DNA from: Hydractinia symbiolongicarpus
Taxonomy: Eukaryota; Cnidaria; Hydrozoa; Anthoathecata; Hydractiniidae
Length of the DNA stretch: 64,000 bases
Assembly (NCBI RefSeq): GCF_029227915.1
Contig: NC_079883.1
Coordinates: forward strand, 12,834,001-12,898,000
Direction: 5' to 3'
Made by a program: the position numbers and the translations under genes. This document shows, piece after piece, positions 37,282 through 45,889 of the stretch; within the stretch, counting starts at the first letter, position 1, and each line of letters begins with the position of its first letter. The notes below the pieces were generated by a model that worked only from the letters and a program-made list of their open reading frames with translations, made no database searches and was not told the DNA's origin.

Positions 37282-37539
37282 TAAGGATAATGATACAGGT
37301 AAAGAAATTGCTCAATTTCAGAATGGGTTGAAGTATGCAAGATCCAAGCTTGATTTTAGTGTTGCCCATGGTGTGTATATGATACCCAGTGATATGAACT
37401 TTCACATTAAAAAATATTATGAATTAAACAATTGTGATCAGCAAGGATTATTGCTCTATCGGTGTCAATCCAAAGGTGAACGCAAAGCAGACATGTCCAA
37501 TAGATTTTCTGTCTGTCACTAAGGCAAACACAAACCAGC

Positions 37540-38009
37540 ATGGAAGAGACCAAAAAATGCACGCGCTGTAAACACTCTTTATCTATTCAGGGTGAGCGCA
37601 CGTAATGGAAAGCAGACAAAATGGTGCATCAAGTGTCTTGATGTAGACAAGGCGCGGAATAAGCGCAGCAGGTGCCCTCACGGAAAAACACGACAACATT
37701 GTCCTACCTGAGATTACCTAGGTTATCTACATAAGCTCATTTTAAACAGGATTCGTCATGCCCTATCGTGGGATACAGAGATAACATCCCAAGAGTTACC
37801 TTGTTACATTTATGAAGCATATCCAGTCACAGTTCAGGGGCGGGGTAAACTGGGGAAACCAAAGTCAGTGGGAGTTTAATTACAAGATACAGATAAAATA
37901 CCGAAAGAATGGAGAATATCCTAGTGAGGAAGAACAAATGAAAAGACTTTATTACACCAACATGCAGCCCATGTGGGTTGCAGATAATCAAACGAAAGGT
38001 CATCGATAA
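37540..38009 (+). pseudogene. decayed HNH-endonuclease-like protein
   Basis: It starts METKK-like at 37540 (MEETKKCTRCKHSL) with CxxC, and further on WCIKCLD, RCPHGK and CPTC, suggesting zinc knuckles. After frame changes near 37,600 and 37,830 comes the C-terminal part 37812-38009 (GGVNWGNQSQWEF, LYYTNMQPMWVADNQTKG). In related phage- and element-type HNH proteins the position after WE is DH followed by IIPxxY; here it reads FNYKIQIKY, so the catalytic His is lost. I infer a formerly active nuclease. Confidence 0.5.
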
Positions 38010-38092
38010 ATCTCTGAATAGGGTCGTGTTAGCATCAGCATGATATGTAGTCTAGTGTATTTCATCAACAAATTAGACTCTACCTACTGGAT

Positions 38093-39432
38093 TTACGATG
38101 ATTTTCTACCCTTCCTCCTACCAATGTATGCTACAACAATAGCAACAGCGCCAGCAATCGCCATGTGTAGATGTTTAGCCACAAATTCAACAACTTTTGC
38201 AGCAACTCTAAAGAAGAAGGAGACTACCGTCCCTATGATACCAGGTAATGCTGCACCAGCTTTCCCTGCCAAATATTTTAAAAAATTTCCCAGTCTTTCG
38301 AGCTGTTTTTGTATAAACCCTTTACTAGCACTGCCACCTGCATTAGCACCAGCAGCACCCGCCCCACCTCCAGTAACTGCCAGGACAATTGTAGATATGA
38401 GTAAACCAACAGCAGAGACGATGCTTGCTATAGTGATCCCCTGTTCCTTGAAGAGGATCTTGAGTTTTTCAGCAAGTGATGTATTATCTACCGCGATTTT
38501 CATCAGCGTGTCTTTAATTGCATTGAGTTGGCTGTAAATTTTGGATGTTAAGTCGGTGTACGACGCTTGTGTTGCTTCTTCTTGATCCTGTAGCTGTTCA
38601 AGCGCTTTTTGGCCTCTGCAATATCATTATCCCAAATCCTTATCTGCTCCTTATATCCTTCAGGAAATCCCTCCTCCTCCTCCTTCTCCTTACCCTCAAG
38701 CCTCTTTATCTGTTCTTGTTTTTTTTCAATATCTCTGGGTTTGAAGTTGCAGATTAAGCCCTCTTCTGTCACGTGGTGAAAAGGCTTCATCAAAAGTCTC
38801 TACGAGCCTCTCAGTTTCATCCTGACTAATCTGAACATCCTGTGAGAGCGCCTTCATCTCTATATCGTCTATTTTTTCGGCAGCCACAACGTCATCAATA
38901 TTGTTCAGGGATCTCCAAGCCTTGACTGTCTGAGCCATGGCTTTCTGAGCCGTGGCCTTGCTTCCCTTATTTGGTGTAGTAGTATAATTATCGAAGCCTA
39001 GACCCTTCATGACGTCGATCTTTAGATTCGTCGTTATTCCACTGAATGCTAGTAATCCACCAGTTTTTTTATTATGTATCAGCTTGGTTATATCTATTTT
39101 CTCAGGGGAATTAGGAAAATTATTTCCGCCTCTTTCTTAGCGTAAAGGTAAGGTGATTTCCCTCTGTCAATTCAAAATCATCGTAATACCTCGCATTTGA
39201 TTTCATATCTAGTCCCTCCTCAAGATGGTTATATAGAGAATCGATCTGTGATCTTTTAAACCGTTCCCCCTGGCTTACTCGTGTACTCTCCCACATACGG
39301 TATTCTTCAGGTGTTAACGTAGAGCTGGTACCAGGCTGGAGAAGTTCGCAGGTCTAGCAAACTATCCTGATCATCATCAATATTTGCCTCATCTGTAAAA
39401 CCGTCTCCTTCATATGTTGGATTATCAGCCAT
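38093..39432 (-). pseudogene. acidic/coiled-coil protein with glycine-rich hydrophobic C-terminus, frameshifted
   Basis: Minus-strand gene of roughly 440 codons. The likely start is at 39432 (MADNPTYEGDGFTDEAN), facing the next gene across about 30 bp. Frame changes fall near 39,340, 39,135, 38,800 and 38,605. The middle part (EEYRMWESTRVSQGERFKR, MKGLGFDNYTTT) leads into a coiled coil (KKQEQIKRLEGKEKEEEEG). The C-terminal 136 codons (38503-38093) are fully open: a coiled helix (SLAEKLKILFKEQG), then hydrophobic AVGLLISTIVLAV and GGGAGAAGANAGG, a second hydrophobic segment (residues 68-125) and a basic end (GRRKGRKSS). It is probably a membrane-active or membrane-anchored virion protein by analogy; the role is not established. 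Confidence 0.55.
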
Positions 39433-39464
39433 TTATTTTAACGAAAAACAACTAATAATAAACT

Positions 39465-40005
39465 ATGAGTAATATATTCGGAAAAACACTTGACCCCTAC
39501 ACAGAACTTAAAACAATGTTCGGAATTAAAGGCAAACGGACGAGTGTGAGAGTTAGACATGTCCCATCTACGATCAATCAAAATGTGGACCTAAATGTAG
39601 ATGTTCCCAATATGGGACAGAATGATGTCATTTTTCCTGGAAGTTTTCGGTTATTATTTGATCTGGAACTAATTGGTACAAATACGAAACGTACTATCGT
39701 AAACAATATCGGTAAAAGTCTGGTTCAGAACTTGAGAATCGTACTAAATCGTAACGAAATTTAAAGTATCAACGACTACAGGGTCCTAGCGGTTTTTAGG
39801 GATCTGTAGCTATCGAAATTTGAACGTGAAAATAATTTGATTGAAGGGGGGATTAATCCAAATGATGGTACTATCCGCGCCCTACAAGTAAAAGGCTAGT
39901 GATTATGCAGGTAATGTAGAGGAAAAAACGATTGTCGCAGCCTATGGATTGTGGACAAATCTGGGTATATCCCCCGGAGACCAGTTTTGGTGACGGAACC
40001 AGGCC
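39465..40005 (+). pseudogene. candidate capsid-type protein, truncated
   Basis: The intact 99-codon start (MSNIFGKTLDPYTELK) includes RVRHVPSTINQNVDLNVDVP and FPGSFRLLFDLEL, a beta-rich pattern with polar turns that would fit the first strands of a jelly-roll capsid protein. After the stop at 39764 the similarity continues through small frame changes (REN-LIEGGINPNDGTIR) to about 39,900-40,005, then ends in a T-rich stretch. The remaining two thirds of a capsid protein are missing. The capsid call is inference from position and pattern, not from a recognised diagnostic motif. Confidence 0.35.
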
Positions 40006-40084
40006 TTTATTGCTTTTCTTTTCTTTTTATTTTTTTTCCTGGGCTGTCCAAGAAAACAAAAAATTTCGTCTTAAAAGATTAACA

Positions 40085-40567
40085 AATCAGAGAAAAGATA
40101 TAACAGCAAGACATTAAAAAAAACTATCGAAGAACAAGATGCTGCAATTTCTCTCCTCAGGGGTGATCTTGAAAATAGAGATAGACAACTTGTTGCTGGA
40201 GGATGACCTTGAGGATAAGAAACGACAACTTGCGGTACGAAACCAAGAAATTGCAGGGCTTCGAGTAAGGTATGTTCCACATGCACAAGATTCTAGGAAA
40301 GATAACGTGACTATGATTTATCGTAAGCATAACATGCAGGACGAGGAAAAGTATCATCATCATCTGCCTAACTATTGTGCACGTATTCAGAGAGGTGCTA
40401 TCCCAAGAAAACGACGATGGATCAGTGACAACTTTCCAAAATCGGAAGAGATTGTCGTCATAGATAATCCTAGTGGCATGCATGCCTTTAATAGGTTTGA
40501 AGAGGATGGGCATGTCGAGCGATACCAATGTCACTTCAGAGTTTTCGACCTTACTTGTACGATCTAG
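40085..40567 (+). pseudogene. coiled-coil protein with DUF3627-like C-terminal domain, N-terminus lost
   Basis: A coiled coil (KKTIEEQDAAISLLRGDLEN, then DKKRQLAVRNQEIAGL after one frame change near 40,195) is followed by an intact domain at 40250-40560: RVRYVPHAQDSRKDNVTMIY, YHHHLPNYCARIQRGAI, HAFNRFEEDGHVERYQCHFR. This layout, coiled coil plus a terminal RIQR/NAF-type domain, resembles the C-terminal half of KilA-N/BRO-type proteins of large DNA viruses (DUF3627-like). The DNA-binding N-terminal domain is not present here. The sequence just upstream is the truncated end of the candidate capsid gene, suggesting a deletion between the two. Confidence 0.5.
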
Positions 40568-40732
40568 GTGTTCCGGCATTGGAAGACTAAGCTTCGCGTA
40601 AGCACGAAGCAATAATATATTCTTGTACCTCTTATGATTTACAAGAAGTAAAAAATGCGATTAGGTGACACTATCAATGATCTGTCCACACCTTTGAATA
40701 CCACTTAATCACAAAAACAAAGAAAAAAAGCG

Positions 40733-41438
40733 ATGGAAGCATACGTACAACAATTACAATTTAACAATATCTATAATACCTCTGTGTACCTCAGTTGTTG
40801 TATCAAAGCAGCGTCAGTTACTGGTTATTGCCCGCAATGCTTGGAAAATTTAGATTTCGAAATGGAATATACTATGAAGGCTTTGAGTATATGGACCCAA
40901 TTGATAAAGATGAAAAGCTTTTATATAGAGTAGCAGCAGGCCAAAAAGCATGGACAAAATTGGCAAGACTTGAGATCGACATGGAGTTAGAAAATGATAT
41001 AAAACGTCTAGGGCTGCATATGATTAGTGGTGTTAACAAATATGGTGTTATCTGTTTGTTATGAAGTAATCAAGAACAAAGAAGCAAAGCTATCAGATCT
41101 AGCAGACTTGGAAAAAATAGGCGACATCCTAACTGAAGCGCTCCAATATTTTCCAGAACATTTGAAGACAAAGAAAATTCTCGGTTATGACCGGTTCAGA
41201 AGCCTGCTGGTTGAAATCAACTTCGATAACGACCCAAATGTAAATGTTATCAAGGTCAAATAGACGGCTGGTTGACATTAACCTTGATAACGAGCCAAAT
41301 GTTGTTAAAGGAATCGTGTATGGATACCTTTTTTATACCTTACATCCTTTCGATTGTCTACGAGATCCAGCTGAAGATGATCCAGATGAAAATGATTGGG
41401 ATGAAGATGATTGGGATGACGTTGATCAAACACACTAG
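40733..41438 (+). pseudogene. conserved element protein of unknown role, frameshifted
   Basis: It starts MEAYVQQLQFNNIYNTSV. After a frame change near 40,795 it reads FRFRNGIYYEGFEYMDPIDK and LARLEIDMELENDIKRLGL, then changes frame again near 41,040 (VIKNKEAKLSDLADLEKI, YFPEHLKTKKILGYDRF). The segment around NFDNDPNVNVIK is locally duplicated at 41,266 (NLDNEPNVVKG), and the end is an acidic tail (DPDENDWDEDDWDDVDQ). It converges with the minus-strand integrase. Helical composition; no catalytic motif seen. Confidence 0.45.
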
Positions 41439-41469
41439 ATTTGCGAGATGATAGATGCCATTCCGCAGG

Positions 41470-42509
41470 TCACCATTCTTTTACATGGTCCAGCGGTACC
41501 TCGATATCTTCTGGTACCCACACTAATTCTTCTGCAACAAAGCTACGCTCAGATCCATTTTTCAAATACTACAACACACGACTGTTAGGCTGTTGTACGA
41601 TACGATCCAGTCTATATGTTTTCTTACTCCAAATTGCGTTGGCTGCACGTCTTTTTTGCATCACCATGTTCTTCCCCCGGTTAAAGTAGAAAGAGGTACA
41701 GACCTTCCTCCGGTAGTGGCTTTCCCTCGGGGAACTCTTGCCCGTCAGGACGGAGCCGCAGACGATCACTTTTCCCAAGTGGTACATCATCTAGCTTGAT
41801 GGCTTTTGATGGTTTCATTCCATTCATTGCAGTCTTGGTATTGTTTAAATTCTTCACTATAGTGTACAGGTTTTCCAGCCATACACTACTAGTCTCCTCA
41901 GTGAGTAACTCTTGTGCATCTTGAAGTTTGAAAAGTCTCTCCACAAGCACCTTGTTATGCGATTCTACAAAAGCTGTAAAGGTGTGACAATATTTGGTTG
42001 TAGCCCTAGAAATTTTCACATCTTCTCCTTTTAACAATTTTGCTACATTTGATTTAAATTCTGTACCACTAACACATTGAAAATTGTAGAATAGCGTACA
42101 GGTCCCTTTTGTAAATATCCTGGATTCTCTCTGCAACCTCACTAGCTTTTTTTGTACGTAGAGGTTTTGCAACCTTGTAACGTGAAGCGACATCGATCCC
42201 TGTCAGGATATACTTGGATGTGTTTCTATAAACTTTAATCATGCGGGATGCATAATAGATCAAACTGGTACATTTTTTTAGGCTTTGTAATGTTAAAATG
42301 GGAATAATCAATCTTTTTTGAGCCCCGAATATGTCGACGAAATAATAATTGGCGAAACAACCAATAGCCCACTCTCCTCAGCGAGCAATTTGATGGCTTT
42401 TTTTACCAACCCGAAGATGTTCAGGCTGATAGTAGATCTTGCTCAGTTTTTTGGCCTCTTCTTCTGTGACAATATGAGCCACGCGCTTTGCTTTCTTTGC
42501 TTTTGACAT
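41470..42509 (-). pseudogene. retroviral-type (rve) integrase of the Polinton-like element
   Basis: Minus strand, starting MSKAKKAKRVAHIVTEEEAK at 42509 and ending LDHVKEW at 41470; about 346 codons. Frame changes near 42,400, 42,300, 42,080 and 41,690 inactivate it. The rve core includes YILTGIDVASRYKVAKPLRT (first catalytic Asp), then a segment reading FQCVSGTEFKSNV where a C-D-N-G pattern is usual, so the second Asp appears replaced by Val, and FVESHNKVLVERLFK with the third acidic residue. The C-terminal WSKKTYRLDRIVQQP and ERSFVAEEL are chromo-like. This integrase type inserts Polintons. It lies inside the right terminus with its start toward that end. Confidence 0.75.
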
Positions 42510-42532
42510 GTTTATTACATGTTAAAATGTGT

Positions 42533-42960
42533 ATTTTTTTGCTAGCGCGATCTGCGACTTTATTACAAATATTTATACGCCGCAAACCCTAGAAGGGGCA
42601 GGGAGCCTACAATGAACGTGATTTCACCGTCCTGTTGATGTTTGGAAGGTACTGACATTTCGAATAGAAACGATTTAATAAATGAGTGAGGATAAACAGG
42701 AACCAAATCAAGTTACTACAAAGAAAATTGATGATGAGGTTGAAGTACTTGTTGACCTACTAACCTCAGGTACTTGACCACTTTCATCCTTGTTCTTATG
42801 CAAATTCTCTTGTTCTTGCGGTTCTATTTATGGCAAGTTTCTTACCAGCGGCAACGTAACCTTCAATTTTCTTTGTAGTAACTTGATTTGGTTCCCGTTT
42901 ATCCTCACTCATTTATTAAATCGTTTCTATTCGAAATGTCAGTTTCATTAGAACTATATT
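42533..42960 (-). pseudogene. small single-membrane-span protein, rearranged by inverted duplication
   Basis: On the minus strand the start MSEDKREPNQVTTKKIEG lies at about 42,915, followed by VAAGKKLAINRTARTREFA. A matching hydrophobic C-terminus (GEITFIVGSLPLLGFAAYKY) lies at about 42,560-42,640. Between them is a second, plus-strand copy of the same N-terminus (MSEDKQEPNQVTTKKIDD) at about 42,683. The gene is therefore interrupted by an inverted copy of its own 5' end. It is probably a small membrane protein of the element. Confidence 0.45.
42650..42942. repeat. inverted duplication, ~80-bp arms
   Basis: 42650-42733 and 42865-42942 are near-perfect reverse complements (CTGACATTTCGAATAGAAAC through GTTACTACAAAGAAAATTGA). 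The spacer is about 130 bp. Transcribed through, it would fold as a hairpin. Confidence 0.85.
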
Positions 42961-43109
42961 TTCTACTTTGTCTCTCTTTAGTGTGATAGCGACTTGGAGC
43001 TCTTAGTTTTGTGATATAAAGACACACTATTTCCACTTTGGTGAATATCGCAGCTGAAACTGTAAACAACATTTACGCGCATGTCTAGATTAGGGGTAAT
43101 TTTATCTAT

Positions 43110-43370
43110 AAGCGGAGGGTTTACACAAAATATATACATGATTTTACAGGGGGTGTTGGGGGATCTCTTCTAGTGAAGCGGAGGGTTTACGCCTGAATTT
43201 GTTAGATTTTTTTGCACATGGCGCAGATGGGGGGTCGGGGGATGTATGGAGACACAAAGTATACACATGATTTTACGTAGTAAAGCGGGGGTGTCGGGGG
43301 AGAGAACGAGAAGCGGAGGGTTTACACATGTACCCCAAAAGTATGTAATGACTAATCCACCCTATCTACT
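43110..43370 (-). repeat. right terminal inverted repeat
   Basis: Reverse complement of 29207-29474. On the plus strand it contains GCGGAGGGTTTACAC three times with G-rich runs such as GGGGGTGTTGGGGGAT, and ends CCCTATCTACT at 43370, followed by CAAAG. Confidence 0.88.
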
Positions 43371-44165
43371 CAAAGGGTTAAGGAGATATTAGATAGATAC
43401 GTTTTTATTGACTTCAAATGAATTTTATTAGATACAAGAATATATATAATTCTAAGTATATACTCGTGATACATAAAATGTTGCTACACAATCAAAGCAG
43501 TTTGGGGGCAGAAGAAAACATGTGTGTACCGCAAAACAGTCTTCGATGCAAAATCAACCTTGTCAACCTTGACTTGCTTACACAGACAGTACATCTTCAT
43601 TCTTTTCATGAGAGTCCTCAACATTTACAAAGTAGCTATGTAGCTGTCTCGTAGTCTCTGAAATGGCTCGTTGGTTGTGATTTTCTGTGCAAATATTTTC
43701 TGAGCGTACGATATATTTATGTTCTCAGTATCAGATGATTCTGTCTGCTCTGGAGATTCCTTATACGTGATAGTGGCTTCTGATTCTGCGGTATTTGTGG
43801 CTGCATCAATACTACTATCGGTGGTGCATTTACCCGCGACTCGTTTCTTTCTTTCTTTTTGTTCCGATGATTCTGCTGATCGTGTTTTCTCAAAGAAGGT
43901 AATATTTCTGGTGATGGTTTTGTGGTTATTTTTAGCTTCACCTGGCTCCCTTTTACTTCTATAACTGTGTATGGGCGCAATGCGTATGACGACATACTTT
44001 TAGTCGGTTTACAATACTTTGTTGTCATCTGAAATGTTTAGCTCTTTGACGTATTTCTTCTTTTTTTCCTTGGAGACGACACTTACTTTTACGAGAAGGA
44101 CCTGTGAGGATGATGATACCAGGTTGGGTAAATGTAAGATTGCAACATCCTGTACAAGACACGAA
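43371..44165. other. unassigned sequence right of the element
   Basis: No gene recognised. A minus-strand stretch (44194-43717, two frames) encodes a lysine- and proline-rich sequence with RPYTVIEVKGSQVKLK, a beta-strand-like run that could be a transposon integrase tail, but it lacks any diagnostic motif. Confidence 0.35.
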
Positions 44166-45004
44166 AAGACCATTGAGGGTAGACGCTGTACCAAATGTGG
44201 TTTTGCAACTGGTGAGCGGTTATAAAATGCTTATTAATGTCGCAAAATGAGTACGCAAAATTGTATACGGACCGATGCATTGAGATTGGGAATGCCGATA
44301 AAGCCATCAATTTATGGGACAAAATTTTACATGTTGTACGAACAAGTTGACATGTTGATTATTTAGAAAAATGGCTCAAGTTATTAAGAGTTGCTGGATA
44401 AAATTACACTAATTAATGAAGCTTATGTTTTCTGAAAATAGCCAATTGACACAGTCGTTATATCATACATCATTCCTCCTACCCTCTCTTTGTTCAATAA
44501 TCTCTAATGTTTCTAAAATAAGGACGAACCATTCATTGGAACATAAAAATTATTAAATCGTTAACGTCTTCGTCAAAATTTCGAGTTATATTGTTATAAA
44601 ACTGTTCAAGGGGGAAAGACGATAACGTTCGAGTTATCGAGAAGTTCGATAACAGGGGCGGATCCAGACTTTTTCAAGACTTAGTCAAAATATTGCTGCT
44701 GCGCAGCAATATTCTGACTAAGACTGATTTTCACAAGTTGTTAATTGTTCCTGGTAATTAGTGTAATTTTATCCAGCAACTCTTAATAACTTGAGCCATT
44801 TTTCTAAATAATCAACATGTCAACTTGTTCACACAACGTGTAAAATTTTGTCCCATAAATTGATGGCTTTATCGGCATTCCCAATCTCAATGCATCGGTC
44901 CGTATACAATTTTGCGTACTCATTTTGCGACATTAATAAGCATTTTATAACCGCTCACCAGTTGCAAAACCACATTTGGTACAGCGTCTACCCCCAATGG
45001 TCTT
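44166..45004. repeat. inverted duplication, ~250-bp arms
   Basis: 44166-44415 and 44756-45004 are near-identical reverse complements with a 340-bp spacer. The right arm lies inside the hAT-like element starting at 44653, the left arm outside it. On the plus strand the left arm has a short frame (NEYAKLYTDRCIEIGNADKA, then INLWDKILHVV) resembling a helical PPR/TPR-type repeat, so it may contain exon-derived sequence. Confidence 0.9.
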
Positions 45005-45724
45005 GCGCATTGCGCATTGCGCTGCGCAGCAATATTTTGACTAAGTCTTGAATTTAGCAGCTGGGGGCTAAATTTTAAGCTTTGCGGGAACAAAAATCGC
45101 CGGAAATTGTCTTCCGATTTATCTAGTTATTAATAAAATTGACGGAAAAAAACGCTAAGCTATAACCAAATCTCCTAAGAACATTTTTTATAAGAATCAA
45201 CTCTCCGTCTTACACGTCTTATTTTAGATAGTTAAAACTACTAAAATTAACAGGGATTAACTACAATAAAGTGAGACAATTGTGAATATATAAGAAAAAA
45301 TTTCCTACGCCAGCTGCGGGCCACATATTGTTGGACTACGCATAGATTGTGAAAATTACGTCACGATTTTGACGTCACAGGCCCCTTAGGTGAGACGGGG
45401 AGGGTTGCGGGCCATAGCTATTTGATTTTTGACTGACTGAATGACTGATTGTTCAAAATGAATCAGTCAAAATCTGTAAGCTATAATATGCAATCCTCTC
45501 AGTCAATATGGTAGCGACGTCACAACTTTGACGTCAACATCGCTATAGGCGAATTGGAGAGGGCTGTGAACCATAGCTTTTCGCCGTAAATAAGTTACAA
45601 TCTGATTTTTTAACGCGCTCCGTCTGCAACACCTGGATCGTCGACATCATTCGCTTGGTAACATTTTTCGTCAAATTTACACTTAGTCACGCGACTTATC
45701 TGACTAACCCTGGATCCGCCCCTG
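44653..45724. mobile_element. hAT-like non-autonomous element, 1.07 kb
   Basis: The ends CAGGGGCGGATCCAG and CTGGATCCGCCCCTG are perfect inverted repeats with the CAGNG start typical of hAT elements. CGATAA occurs next to both ends, though not as a clean 8-bp duplication. Inside the left end is a palindromic AATATTGCTGCTGCGCAGCA unit, repeated in part near 45,021-45,045, and the captured right arm of the 250-bp inverted duplication. No transposase frame. Confidence 0.7.
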
Positions 45725-45889
45725 CCGATAAATCGAAAAGTGTTGGAGAGTGTGTTTTCGAGAATAACCGACGTTGTGAAAATCATCAGTAATCGGCCTT
45801 GAAATCCTGGGGTAGAGGTTGTTTAAATTCGGATCCCAAAAAAACGGGGTTTAGACTCTGAATGAAACGGGTTTACTTTTAAAAAAAAC

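Larger units (their letters stand above)
35660..37522 (+). pseudogene. conserved element protein, interrupted by a Harbinger-like insertion
   Basis: ATG at 35660 (MNTYPNAKYPPNHGRYLERF), then GDDLTVQNIVIDD and LPDIFVDYEFQSV, all open to about 36,040. A frameshift follows, and the gene continues in another frame (KSQGLTRIGIERLSQSV, QTSARSGIIG) to 36320. The Harbinger-like element occupies 36321-37281. Directly after the duplicated TAA the gene resumes (QFQNGLKYARSKLDF, GVYMIPSDMN) and decays by 37,522. The insertion point leaves the frame consistent on both sides once the element and one TAA are discounted. I know the family as a large conserved protein of cnidarian Polinton-like elements; its function is unknown, possibly virion-related. 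Confidence 0.6.
29207..43370. mobile_element. Polinton/Maverick-like element, decayed, with two nested insertions
   Basis: About 14.2 kb bounded by inverted repeats of about 265 bp beginning AGTAGA and ending TCTACT. The flanks carry the direct repeat CAAAG (29202-29206 and 43371-43375); with one more base they are ACAAAG and TCAAAG, fitting a 6-bp target duplication with one mismatch. Inside are an rve-type integrase near the right end, DUF4116-type proteins near the left end, and a set of proteins I associate with cnidarian Polinton-like elements. Most genes are frameshifted. Subtracting a LINE of about 1.9 kb and a 961-bp Harbinger-like insertion leaves about 11.3 kb. No DNA polymerase B, FtsK/HerA-type ATPase or adenain-type protease was recognised, so membership of canonical Polintons is an inference from termini, integrase and gene set. 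Confidence 0.8.

Noticed and set aside
29207-43370. Family-B DNA polymerase, packaging ATPase and protease in the element
   Set aside because: All frames were read for the expected motifs and none was convincing. Not reported as features.
43717-44194. Minus-strand lysine/proline-rich frames
   Set aside because: No diagnostic motif, two frames needed, and outside the element termini. Too weak to call an integrase tail.
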